Shown: one piece after another, positions 55,867 through 64,000 of the stretch | How the letters are laid out: the number at the start of each line of letters is the position of its first letter | How positions within the stretch are numbered: the stretch's first letter is position 1 | Assembly: GCA_913775525.1 (NCBI GenBank) | Contig: CAJYLH010000008.1 | Coordinates: forward strand, 1 to 64,000 | DNA length: 64,000 nt | Source: an uncultured Chryseobacterium sp. | Lineage (GTDB): Bacteria; Bacteroidota; Bacteroidia; Flavobacteriales; Weeksellaceae | Reading direction: 5' to 3' | Notes under the pieces: model-generated | Databases searched by the model: none | What the model was told of the DNA's origin: nothing | What the model saw: the letters and a program-made list of their open reading frames with translations, nothing else | Program-made: the position numbers and the translations under genes

Positions 55867-57580
55867 TAAGCATATCAACTATTTCTGATGCAAATTTAGG
55901 AGAAATAGTAAGATTATCATCTTCAACCTTTTTCCAAAAAATATCTTTTACATCTTGAGTATTTCGAATTACCTTTTTTGCTTCTTCCAAACCACTAACT
56001 GTTTTATTTCTTATTGCTGCATGAGTTCTTGATAAGTTTGCAGGAACATTTCCTGTAGAAGATGCGTTAGTATATGTATCATTAAAAATTTGATTTGCAC
56101 AACTTTCCACTATAGAATCATGTTCTTGAAAAAGTTCTTCAACTGCATAATTTTCAGGAAATAAAATCAAGAAAATATTATTTTCAAATTTATATTTTGT
56201 AAAATCACTTTCTGTTTTTTCTACAAGTTCCCCCTTTAATAAAGTATTTTTAAAATCTTTAATCCCATCATCATTATCTACAAGTAAATAAATATTTCTT
56301 CCCATACTTATATCTACAGAACGTAATACATCAAAATACCTTTTTAATTCAGTGACACCATTTAGCCTTTGAGTGACAGGTATACCAGCTTCGATAAATT
56401 TTTTTTCTGTAATTTCTTTTGAATCTTCTATAATTATTAACTTTGATTCCTGTGACGATTTAAAATATATATCAAAATTTGGATCACCCATTAAAATACC
56501 CATCTCTTTAATTTCAATATCAGACCATTCAGAAACAGATTTCCCTTTTAATACTGAATGTGAATCCAGTGAAAACCATTTAATTTTTTGCCCATTTTGC
56601 TTTGAGGTTGCTAGTAAAAGTGGAGAATGAGTTGATATAAGCATTTGTATATTGTCTAGCCACAAATCTGAGCACAAAAGGTATCCTAATTTAAATATAA
56701 TATCTGCATGTAAAAATGATTCTGGTTCTTCAATTAGCCAAATTGGATATGAAAATCCTCTATGAAGCGTTTTATCACTGTCGAGTAAAAAATGAGTTTG
56801 ATATAAAATTGTAGATTGTGCACCAGTACCTTGAGATGTTAGAGAAACATCTGGTAATTCTGATGATGCTTTGAACATTATTTCAGAAATTCCTATGATA
56901 TCTTCAATCTTTTCGGGTAAATCAACTTTTGTTTCACAACCGGGCCAGATATTTTGTAAACTTTGAGTAAGACCATTCGACAAGTATGTATTAGCCATAG
57001 ATTTTAGTTCTGACCATTGATCTTGTAGTTGGCTTAATGTTCCAGCAAGTGCAGGATTTCTCCCCCAATTTGATAACAATCTACTTTTTAGCTTTTCCTG
57101 AGCCTTTTCAAGTAGTTCTTTTGCTTCTTGAGGATGGATATATGAAACTGATATCTTTGATAAAAACTCATTTACATCAGAGGGCAAATTATCGTAAGAA
57201 TATATTTGCTCTCCTATTTTATATTCGATGAGTATAGTATCAGAATGCTCTCTATATGTAAACGACTTTGAAATAGTCATAAGCTCTCCATAAGTTTTTT
57301 TAAGCTTATTTTTCAACCCCTTAGTTGAGATAACATCTAAATTAAATGATATTTCAATTATAGTTTTATTAAAGCCCGCATTCTTTGATCTTAACTCTGT
57401 CTTATTTATATATTCACTATGATATTGACGATCGTCAAAAAAACAGTGCATAGCCTTTAATACTGCAGATTTCCCTGCATTATTAGCGCCAATAAAAAAA
57501 TTAGATTTCCCTAAAGCAAAAGTTTGCTCTTTTCTATAACATTTGAAATTTTGTATAGAAATTGAAGTTAAAAGGGTCAT
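55862..57580 (-). CDS. OLD-like AAA ATPase with C-terminal TOPRIM domain
   Basis: A 572-aa protein. The N-terminal ABC/SMC-like ATPase has Walker A GANNAGKSAVL (residues 31-41), a long insertion with coiled-coil character (150-210), and Walker B IWLIEEPESFLHAD near 280-293, followed by MLISTHSPLLLATS. A TOPRIM-like domain follows: KLIIIEDSKE near 380 supplies the Glu and YLLVDNDDG near 435 the D-x-D-type acidic pair. This is the plan of OLD-family nucleases, including class 1 OLD and Gabija GajA. No UvrD-like GajB partner or reverse transcriptase is adjacent, and the gene is AT-richer than its neighbours, so it looks acquired. A phage-defence role is inferred. Confidence 0.85.
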   Translation of the reverse strand: MTLLTSISIQNFKCYRKEQTFALGKSNFFIGANNAGKSAVLKAMHCFFDDRQYHSEYINKTELRSKNAGFNKTIIEISFNLDVISTKGLKNKLKKTYGELMTISKSFTYREHSDTILIEYKIGEQIYSYDNLPSDVNEFLSKISVSYIHPQEAKELLEKAQEKLKSRLLSNWGRNPALAGTLSQLQDQWSELKSMANTYLSNGLTQSLQNIWPGCETKVDLPEKIEDIIGISEIMFKASSELPDVSLTSQGTGAQSTILYQTHFLLDSDKTLHRGFSYPIWLIEEPESFLHADIIFKLGYLLCSDLWLDNIQMLISTHSPLLLATSKQNGQKIKWFSLDSHSVLKGKSVSEWSDIEIKEMGILMGDPNFDIYFKSSQESKLIIIEDSKEITEKKFIEAGIPVTQRLNGVTELKRYFDVLRSVDISMGRNIYLLVDNDDGIKDFKNTLLKGELVEKTESDFTKYKFENNIFLILFPENYAVEELFQEHDSIVESCANQIFNDTYTNASSTGNVPANLSRTHAAIRNKTVSGLEEAKKVIRNTQDVKDIFWKKVEDDNLTISPKFASEIVDMLK

Positions 57581-57698
57581 TAGTTTATTTAAATTTAATT
57601 TATGATTTTTGTGTAATTTATAAAAAAAAATAGTATTGTAAAAAAATTAATGAAATTATGCGGCATAATCATTGTAGAATCTTTACAAATACAGTACA

Positions 57699-58484
57699 AT
57701 GAGAGCAATCTGGAACGGTGCCATCGGTTTTGGCCTAGTGAATATTCCTGTAAAGATCTACTCGGCAACGGAAACGACCAAGCTGGATCTTGATATGCTG
57801 GATAAGTCTGATTATTCCAACATCCATTTCAAACGGGTGAACGAATCCACAGGAAAAGAAGTGAAGTGGGAAAACATTGTAAAAGGATACCGCATCGATG
57901 ATCAATACATCATTCTGGATGAAGATGATTATGAAGCAGCCAGTCCGGAAAAATCAAAAATCCTTTCCATTGACCAGTTTGTGAAGGAAGACGAGGTGGA
58001 CAGCATCTATTTTGAAACTCCATACTACCTTGAACCTCAGAAAAACGGTGAAAGTGCTTACAGGCTTCTGTTGAAAGCGCTTCAGCAGACTGAAATGGTG
58101 GGCATAGGGACTTTTGTCCTCCGTGAAAGTGAAACCATCGGTATGATCCGGCCTTACAATAATGATATTTTATTGCTGAACCGGTTGCGGTTTGATCAGG
58201 AAATCAGGGATTATTCCGACCTGAAAATTCCGGCTAAAAAAGCTGCTAAAGGTGCTGAGCTTAAAATGGCAGTAAGCCTTATCGAGCAGCTTTCTCAGGA
58301 GTTTGATCCGGCCATGTATAAAGACTCTTATTCCGATGAGCTGATGAAGATCATCAAACAGAAAGCAAAAGGGAAAAGCATCAAAGCGAAAAAGATCCAG
58401 CCCGCCGAAGACGGAAAAGTAGTTGACCTGATGGCCCAACTGAAAGCAAGTTTACAGAATTCCAAATCTAAAAATGCATCCTGA
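57699..58484 (+). CDS. ku: Ku DNA end-binding protein
   Basis: A 261-aa bacterial Ku homodimer subunit that binds broken DNA ends and recruits LigD in non-homologous end joining. The start MRAIWNGAIGFGLVNIPVKI is diagnostic. YSNIHFKRVNESTGKEVKW and the LVLRESETIGMIRPY-type segment (FVLRESETIGMIRPYNND) form the beta barrel. A short Lys-rich C-terminal tail follows. The stop TGA overlaps the ATG of ligD by 1 nt, so the two are co-translated. Confidence 0.97.
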   Translation: MRAIWNGAIGFGLVNIPVKIYSATETTKLDLDMLDKSDYSNIHFKRVNESTGKEVKWENIVKGYRIDDQYIILDEDDYEAASPEKSKILSIDQFVKEDEVDSIYFETPYYLEPQKNGESAYRLLLKALQQTEMVGIGTFVLRESETIGMIRPYNNDILLLNRLRFDQEIRDYSDLKIPAKKAAKGAELKMAVSLIEQLSQEFDPAMYKDSYSDELMKIIKQKAKGKSIKAKKIQPAEDGKVVDLMAQLKASLQNSKSKNAS

Positions 58485-61029
58485 TGGCTCTTAAAGATTA
58501 TCATAACAAAAGAAAATTCGATGAAACGAGTGAACCGGAAGGTTCCGTAAAGAAAAGCGGAAACAAGCTGGTTTTTGTGATCCAGCGCCATGCTGCATCA
58601 AGACTGCACTATGATTTCAGGCTGGAGATGGAAGGTGTCCTTAAAAGCTGGGCAGTTCCTAAAGGTCCTTCGCTGGATCCTAAAGACAAGCGTCTTGCCA
58701 TGATGGTAGAAGACCATCCGTATGATTACAAGGATTTTGAAGGGAACATTCCGGAAGGAAACTATGGAGCCGGACAGGTAGAAGTATGGGACAGCGGGAC
58801 TTATGAGCCACTGGATGACACCAGCAAGCTATCGGATGAAAAAGAACTGTTGAAAGAACTTAAGGCAGGATCATTGAAATTCATCCTTCACGGGAAAAAG
58901 CTTAAAGGGGAATTTGCTTTGGTAAAAATGAAAAACTCAGAAGGCAATGCCTGGCTTTTGATCAAGCATAAAGACGAATTCGCAGAAAGCGGCTACGATG
59001 CAGAGGAACATACGTCTTCAAAATCACTCGTTACCGAATTCCTGGAGGAAAAAAAAAGCCCAAAAACCGGCAAAAAGAAAGCATAGCACATCCTAAAGCC
59101 TTCCATGATCCCAGCGGATTAAGCGAAGAAAAAAAGCTCTCTTCTTTTATTCATCCCATGCTCGCAAAACTTCATGACGAGCCCTTCGATCACAAAGACT
59201 GGATCTTCGAAATCAAATGGGACGGGTACAGAGCTGTTGCTGATTTAAGTAAGGATGAACCTCAGTTCTACTCCCGCAACGGGATTTCATTCCTGTCCAA
59301 ATTCGAAAAGGTAGCCAAAGATTTCAGCAGGCAGGAACACCAGATGATCCTGGATGGCGAAATAGTAGCTTACGACGCACAAGGACGGCCCAATTTCCAG
59401 TTATTGCAGCAGATCGGGGATAATCCCGACCTTGCACTGGTCTATCAGGTTTTCGATCTTTTATGGCTGAATGGGCATTCTACGGAAAACCTTCCTCTGG
59501 TCCAAAGGAAAGAACTGTTGAAAGAAGCACTGAAAGAAACGGATGTGATCCGCTATTGCGACCATGTGGAAGAAAAAGGGATCAGCTTTTTCAAGGAAAT
59601 GCAGAAATTAAAGCTGGAAGGCATGATCGCTAAAAAATCAAACAGCATTTATGTGGAAAATCAAAGGACCACAGACTGGCTTAAAGTGAAATTTTCCAAT
59701 ACGGATGAAACGATCATCTGCGGATTCACAGAGCCTAAAGGATCCAGAAAGGGTTTTGGAGCATTGATCCTAGGAAAATATGTAGATGATGAACTCATTT
59801 ATTGTGGCCATACCGGAACAGGTTTCAACCATGAAACACTGCTGAAAATCCGTGACAGACTGGAAAAAATGGCTGTTAAGAAATCGCCTTTTGAAGATAC
59901 TCCTAAAACCAATTCACCGGTAACGTGGGTAAAACCGGAACTGGTCTGCGAAATTAAATACTCTGAAATTACCAATGACGGTATTTTCCGTCATCCGGTT
60001 TTCGTAACGATCCGTGAGGATAAGGAACCGGAAGAAATTAAGGGTACTTCCCGATCCATCACCGAAAAACCTGAAGATATGAAACCTAAAACCACGGTAG
60101 CAAAAAAAACCAAAACTTCTGAAAATGAAACTGAAATTACCCTAAACCGCCATAAAGTAAAACTGACCAACCAGGATAAAATTTATTTCCCTGAAGATGA
60201 CATCAGCAAAGGCGAAGTGGTCGATTATTACCAATCGGTTGCTGAATATATCCTTCCGCACCTGAAAAACCGGCCCCTTTCGCTCAACCGCTTTCCAAAC
60301 GGCATTGAAAAGCAGGGTTTCTATCAGAAGGACGCGAGTGACAATATTCCGGACTGGATCAAAACTACCGAAGTATTCTCCGATTCTACGGATAAATATA
60401 TCGATTATATCATCTGCAATGATAAAGCTACCCTCGCCTATCTGAATAATTTAGGCTGTATCGACATGAATCCATGGAACAGCTCACTCCCCGACCTGGA
60501 GCATCCTGATTACCTGGTGCTGGATCTGGACCCTTCGAAGAAAAATACATTTGATGATGTCATTGAGACTGCACTGCAGGTCCATGAAGTACTGGAGGCA
60601 GTTAAAATAAAAGGCTACTGCAAAACTTCCGGCAGCACCGGCATTCACATCTATATTCCCATGGGAGGCGAATATGACTTTGAGCAGGTAAAAGACTTTG
60701 CCCACATTTTAATGAAGCAGGTTAATGAGAAACTCCCGAAACTGACCACACTGGAAAGAAGCCTGCAAAAGCGCAGCAGCAATAAAATCTATCTGGATTA
60801 CCTTCAGAACCGGCAGGGACAGACGCTCGCCAGTGTCTACAGCATTAGGCCAAAAGAAGGCGCTTCAGTTTCCATGCCGCTGGAATGGAATGAACTGAAA
60901 CCCGGATTGAAACCTACAGATTTTACCATTCATAATGCCCTGGAGAGAATCAAGAAAAGAGGAGATTTGTTTAAACCTGTTTTAGGAAAAGGTATTGATA
61001 TGATGGCAGCACTTGAAATGTTGACATAA
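58484..61029 (+). CDS. ligD: DNA ligase D (PE-ligase-polymerase), reading frame broken at about 59050
   Basis: The first frame (58484-59086, 200 aa) is the 3'-phosphoesterase domain (FVIQRHAASRLHYDFRLEME; SWAVPKGPSLDP). The second (ATG 59158, open back through the junction) is ATP-dependent ligase with K in EIKWDGYRA and RNG/KLKLEGMIAKK motifs, then a primase-polymerase domain (from about residue 330; LVLDLDPS, SGSTGIHIYIPMGG). The upstream frame runs out at TAG 59084-59086 while the -1 frame is stop-free from the nine-A run at 59049-59057 into the ligase, so one added base would give a single ~848-aa PE-LIG-POL chain, the usual form in this phylum. Ku partner in end joining. Confidence 0.88.
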
Positions 61030-61030
61030 A

Positions 61031-61541
61031 TTAAAGCAGCATTTCTCTGATCAATGTATTGTATTTTTCCTGGTTTTCTTCATGACGCCCATTATCAGTA
61101 TCAATTTCATATTGAGTCTGATACTGATAGTGTTCATTGTACAAATCATCATACATTTTCTGAAATTTTTGTGAAAAATCTTCTACGCCCTTGATCTCTT
61201 CATCAACTTTTTTTTTGCAGTTTTCTTGAGAATATTTCGGTGATATCAAAATGGCCCTGCTCATGGGCTATGAGCCGTGTGGATTTAAATTCAGGTTTTA
61301 TCCAGGAAGAAGACGTATCGAAAGCAGCAAATATTTTAATTTTAATTCTTCCTGTCCAAATTGACTGAGATACAATTTCATATCTAATGATAACTGATGA
61401 AACTGCCGCAGCCGTACTCACACCAATGTCACCTCTAAAATCATCAAATGACAGCTTTCTTTTTTAGGTCCACTCAATCTTTTGTTGTGAAAACATCCCT
61501 GATGACAGGGTCGTAAAGACTATAAATAATAAGAACTTCAT
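61031..61541 (-). pseudogene. DUF922-like secreted zinc protease, inactivated
   Basis: The start at 61541 encodes a signal peptide (MKFLLFIVFTTLSSGMFSQQ) and KIEWT, then an in-frame TAA, followed in the same frame by KLSFDDFRGDIGVSTAAAVS and the HEXXH motif LIAHEQGHFDITEIFSRKLQ. At a nine-A run (61208-61216 as T on the plus strand) the frame ends prematurely. The +1 frame continues the C-terminal helix (KVDEEIKGVEDFSQKFQKMY) to a stop at 61031. One nonsense codon plus one frameshift indicate a dead gene unless the sequence is in error. It starts 9 bp after the SDR gene stop, as a second operon member. Confidence 0.78.
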
Positions 61542-61550
61542 TTCAATTTT

Positions 61551-62282
61551 TTAAGGCAGTTTCGCTACCAGACTTTCAGGCAATATTTTCAGGATCAAAT
61601 AAATAATCTTCCATTTAAAATTGGGGACAATCGTAAAAGAGTTTCCGGCATTCACAATAGATCCTGCCACATAATCCGGCTCCATGATCAGTGATTCGTT
61701 CAGCTGTAAACCTGCATTGATTTTGGTCCTGATATACCCGATCACCAGAGCGTTGACCGTAATATTCCGGGAAGCCAGCTCCTGTCGTAATCCGGCCAGG
61801 TAAGTGGTGAAAGCCGCTTTGGTACTTCCGTAGACAAAATTGCTTTTCCTCCCCCGGACACCCGATAGGGAAGATAAACCGATGATCCGTTCAAGGTTCC
61901 TGTTTTCATGATCCATGGCAATGATATTCAGCATGGAAACCGCGCCTATATAATTGACCATCATCATCTGCCTGGCTCCGGCAAAATCCTTCAAAGCAGA
62001 TTCATTATCCACCAGGAATCCGGCCGCATACACTACAATATGAGGTTTTGCAGGAAGCGCGTCATAGAAACTGTGATGGGTATCGAAATTCACTGCATCG
62101 AAACTGAATACCGTAACTTTAGAACCCAGGTTATTCTCCCGGACAAAATTTTCTAAGGAACTGATATTTCTGGAAGCAGCCATCACAGAACACCCTTTCT
62201 GAACATACTGCTTCATGCATTGTTTGGCCACATCTGAATTGGCACCGAGAATTAGAACGGTTTTGGGTTTACTGTGTTCCAT
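61551..62282 (-). CDS. short-chain dehydrogenase/reductase
   Basis: A 243-aa classical-type SDR. The cofactor motif is LILGANSDVAKQC (G-x-N-x-D-x-A instead of TGxxxGxG), NAAG appears as VVYAAGFLVDN, the catalytic Ser lies in GLSSLSGVRG and the YGSTK motif supplies Tyr and Lys. The opening resembles the DprE2-like/UDP-sugar group rather than FabG, but the substrate is unknown. A promoter box at 62287-62294 places transcription start at or near the ATG, suggesting a leaderless message. Confidence 0.88.
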   Translation of the reverse strand: MEHSKPKTVLILGANSDVAKQCMKQYVQKGCSVMAASRNISSLENFVRENNLGSKVTVFSFDAVNFDTHHSFYDALPAKPHIVVYAAGFLVDNESALKDFAGARQMMMVNYIGAVSMLNIIAMDHENRNLERIIGLSSLSGVRGRKSNFVYGSTKAAFTTYLAGLRQELASRNITVNALVIGYIRTKINAGLQLNESLIMEPDYVAGSIVNAGNSFTIVPNFKWKIIYLILKILPESLVAKLP

Positions 62283-62286
62283 CCGG

Positions 62287-62294
62287 CAAAGATA
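62287..62294 (-). promoter_or_regulatory. promoter -7 box of the SDR gene
   Basis: The minus strand reads TATCTTTG only 5 nt upstream of the ATG at 62282. Confidence 0.5.
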
Positions 62295-62405
62295 TTTTAT
62301 TTTATAGGCTTACTGCAAGTTTTTCGTATGGCTGTGAAATAAACGGTATGTTAACGGCTATAAAAGCACAGATCTATTTAATAAGCACCAGCGATGGTCA
62401 TAAAA

Positions 62406-62442
62406 GTTTCGGCGGGGTGAGCAAAGCTCACCCCGCCGAAAC
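62406..62442. terminator. long perfect hairpin downstream of yajC
   Basis: A 17-bp perfect stem (GTTTCGGCGGGGTGAGC and its complement) closes an AAA loop. It lies 24 bp after the yajC stop. The T-run on the minus strand is short (ACTTTTA), so it is an imperfect terminator or an mRNA-stabilising hairpin. Confidence 0.6.
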
Positions 62443-62465
62443 GAAATATTTTAAACAGTAAGAAA

Positions 62466-62837
62466 TTACTTCTTATCCGCTTCAATTTCTTTTTTCTCTG
62501 CCGCTTTTTCCGCAGCTTTAGCTTTCTCTCCGAAACGGGCTTCCGTAAACTCCCTGGAAACAGCTGCTTTCTCGAATTTCAGTTTTCCTGATAAGGTTTC
62601 GATCACAAAACCGTCATCCTGAACCTGGGCAATCCTTCCGTGAAGACCGGAGGTAAGCACTACTCTGGCGCCAACTTTAAGGGTTTCCTGGAAGTTTTTC
62701 TCCTGCTTCTGCTTTTTCATCTGAGGCCTGATCATCAGGAAATAGAACCCGACAAACATCGCCCCCATCATGATCAGCATCATCGGAGAACTTCCTCCTG
62801 CAGCAGGTGCCTGTAAAAATATGGATAGTGTATTCAT
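62466..62837 (-). CDS. yajC: preprotein translocase subunit YajC
   Basis: A 123-aa single-span inner-membrane protein of the Sec/SecDF-YajC complex. The hydrophobic helix is MMLIMMGAMFVGFYFLMIRP (about residues 19-38), followed by the family segment QMKKQKQEKNFQETLKVGAR and GLHGRIAQVQDDGFVIE. The C-terminus is Lys/Ala/Glu-rich. It lies 4 bp after the DUF1573 lipoprotein gene and in the same operon as nusB. Confidence 0.94.
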   Translation of the reverse strand: MNTLSIFLQAPAAGGSSPMMLIMMGAMFVGFYFLMIRPQMKKQKQEKNFQETLKVGARVVLTSGLHGRIAQVQDDGFVIETLSGKLKFEKAAVSREFTEARFGEKAKAAEKAAEKKEIEADKK

Positions 62838-62841
62838 TGTA

Positions 62842-63360
62842 TTATGGTTGAATATTAGCTGTGAACGTTAGTTTTACCGGCGCTTTTTCCACATTGGCAA
62901 AGACGTCTGCATATTTGTTCACATTACCGTCGAAATTGGAAGAATCGAAATGCAAAGTGATTTTTCCTTTTTTACCCGGCATAATCGGTTCTTTGGTAAA
63001 GTCAGGAGCCGTACATCCGCATCCCGGTTTTACTTCAGAAATAACCAACGGATTGCTTCCGGTATTGGTTACTTCATATACATGCTCTACCTTGTCTCCT
63101 TTTTTGATTTTTCCGAAATCGAAATTACTTTCAGATAAGGCAATCGTTGTTAAAGGTTGATTGGATTTTGCAGCGGCAGGTGTCTCACCGGAAACAGCCG
63201 GTGTCTGAGCCATCGCAGAATCGCCAGGAGCAGCAGTCATTGCATTGGCAGAATCCGTAACGGCAGTTTCAGTACCTGCAGTTTCTTTCTGCTCTTTTTT
63301 ACAAGAAACCAAACCAAAGCCAATGATAGATAAGGCGATTAATGATAATGTCTTTTTCAT
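62842..63360 (-). CDS. DUF1573 domain lipoprotein
   Basis: A 172-aa lipoprotein: signal segment and lipobox GFGLVSC with C20. A low-complexity Ala/Thr/Pro-rich linker follows to about residue 65. The DUF1573 immunoglobulin-like domain (about 68-170) reads FDFGKIKKGDKVEHVYEVTN and VKPGCGCTAPDFTKEPIMPG. The GCGCT motif is a family hallmark of unknown meaning. It lies between nusB (9 bp) and yajC (4 bp), a common Flavobacteriia order. Confidence 0.92.
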   Translation of the reverse strand: MKKTLSLIALSIIGFGLVSCKKEQKETAGTETAVTDSANAMTAAPGDSAMAQTPAVSGETPAAAKSNQPLTTIALSESNFDFGKIKKGDKVEHVYEVTNTGSNPLVISEVKPGCGCTAPDFTKEPIMPGKKGKITLHFDSSNFDGNVNKYADVFANVEKAPVKLTFTANIQP

Positions 63361-63369
63361 ATAATTAAT

Positions 63370-64000
63370 TTATATTCTGTTTTTATCTTTACAATATTTA
63401 TCCAGGATTCCATTAATGAATATGTTGGACCGTTCCGTAGCAAATACTTTGGCAATCTCAATATATTCGTTAATAATGACTCTTGAAGGTGTGAAAGGGA
63501 AGTTGTCCAGTTCTGAAATGGCTGTAGACAGGATGACTTTATCCATCAGGGCAACTCTTTCAAGATCCCAGTTTTCAAGCCTTTCGGAGAGTTTCTTTTC
63601 ATTGTTCTCCCAGTTGTTCAGGGTATCTCTCAGAAGTTTGGCTGCAAAAGTCTTATCATCCTCATCTTTGATCATCTTGATCAGGGTCCTGCTCTCTTCA
63701 TTTTCCTTCATAAAACCGATGGTTTTCTGAACCATTGAATTGGAGATGTGGATGTCATCCGACCATGTAAGTTCTTTATCCTCGATATAATCATGAAAAT
63801 CATCATTCTCGGCAATATACCTCAGAAAAAGTTTTCCGATGAATTTCTGATCTGCTTCAAAGGAATATCCTTCTTCCTGCATAAAATCCTGATACCTTTT
63901 CCCGGCAGTGATCCTCTGGAATGTTTTTACCAGAAGGTCATCATGAAGGTCCCATTTCAGCTGTTTGTGCTGGCCTGTGAAAAACAGACGTTCAGGGTTT
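63370..64000 (-). CDS. nusB: transcription antitermination factor NusB, 5' end beyond the window
   Basis: At least 210 codons are visible. An internal Met at 63882 is not the start, because the frame stays open to position 64000 (ERLFFTGQHKQLKWDLHDDL, then VKTFQRIT). The C-terminal NusB fold is recognisable: RVALMDKVILSTAISELDNF and SRVIINEYIEIAKVFATERS, then FINGILDKY. Bacteroidetes NusB proteins are longer (~300 aa) than the E. coli form, in agreement with the upstream extension. NusB binds boxA RNA with NusE to aid rRNA transcription. Confidence 0.93.
   Translation of the reverse strand, partial: NPERLFFTGQHKQLKWDLHDDLLVKTFQRITAGKRYQDFMQEEGYSFEADQKFIGKLFLRYIAENDDFHDYIEDKELTWSDDIHISNSMVQKTIGFMKENEESRTLIKMIKDEDDKTFAAKLLRDTLNNWENNEKKLSERLENWDLERVALMDKVILSTAISELDNFPFTPSRVIINEYIEIAKVFATERSNIFINGILDKYCKDKNRI

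Noticed and set aside
55862-57580. Gabija system (GajAB)
   Set aside because: The ATPase/TOPRIM protein is GajA-like, but no UvrD-like helicase gene lies beside it; the flanks are aspS and ku.

Overview
The window looks like chromosome of a Flavobacteriia member close to Chryseobacterium/Elizabethkingia. The basis is many promoters with the Bacteroidetes -7 box TAnnTTTG, proteins with type IX secretion (T9SS) C-terminal sorting domains, families typical of the phylum (IPExxxVDY, DUF6452, DUF2480, LytTR/LytS pairs), a three-gene B-type succinate dehydrogenase, and moderate-to-low GC. No rRNA, CRISPR array or complete prophage is visible.

Layout. 1-2500: housekeeping block on the minus strand (tRNA-Thr, tRNA-Tyr, hpf, xerC/D, rpsU), then tmRNA on the plus strand. 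2500-14100: visibly AT-richer accessory region. It holds secreted or orphan proteins, a DUF1016 PD-(D/E)XK protein, an alpha/beta hydrolase, a membrane-bound LuxR-type regulator, a dead serine recombinase, several 3' gene stubs, and four copies of a short inverted-repeat element. 14100-19600: an XRE regulator divergent from a GC-richer 551-aa protein with an apparent internal duplication, a LytS/LytTR two-component pair, and a secreted nuclease. 19900-24110: acpP-fabF-rnc-IPExxxVDY-pyk, a plus-strand lipid synthesis / RNA processing / glycolysis run. 24200-27900: aldehyde dehydrogenase, hutG and hutI. 28100-31320: ruvB-paiB-MBL hydrolase-coaE. 31400-41000: two tandem secreted metalloproteases of 2149 and 992 aa with FN3 and GEVED modules and T9SS tails. 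41300-43850: DUF6048-like, DUF6452, rlmD. 43950-49110: thioredoxin-fold lipoprotein and sdhCAB. 49250-53790: comEC, lpxB, DUF2480, a frameshifted DUF937 gene and a 39-codon ribosomal protein THX gene. 54080-61030: aspS, an AT-rich OLD-like ATPase/TOPRIM gene, then the NHEJ genes ku and ligD, with ligD split by a frameshift. 61030-64000: a broken DUF922 protease gene, an SDR gene, yajC, a DUF1573 lipoprotein and nusB, which runs off the edge.

Most interesting signals: (i) the inverted-repeat elements at 2.5-7 kb, three of them next to what look like 3' ends of vanished genes; (ii) the duplicated 551-aa protein beside an XRE regulator; (iii) the lone OLD-like nuclease inserted just upstream of ku-ligD; (iv) three reading-frame breaks (DUF937, ligD, DUF922), two at nine-base adenine runs in the coding strand, which are sequencing errors, recent mutations or slippage sites; (v) the tandem giant metalloproteases. 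No complete, clearly new multi-gene system could be proven from sequence alone.
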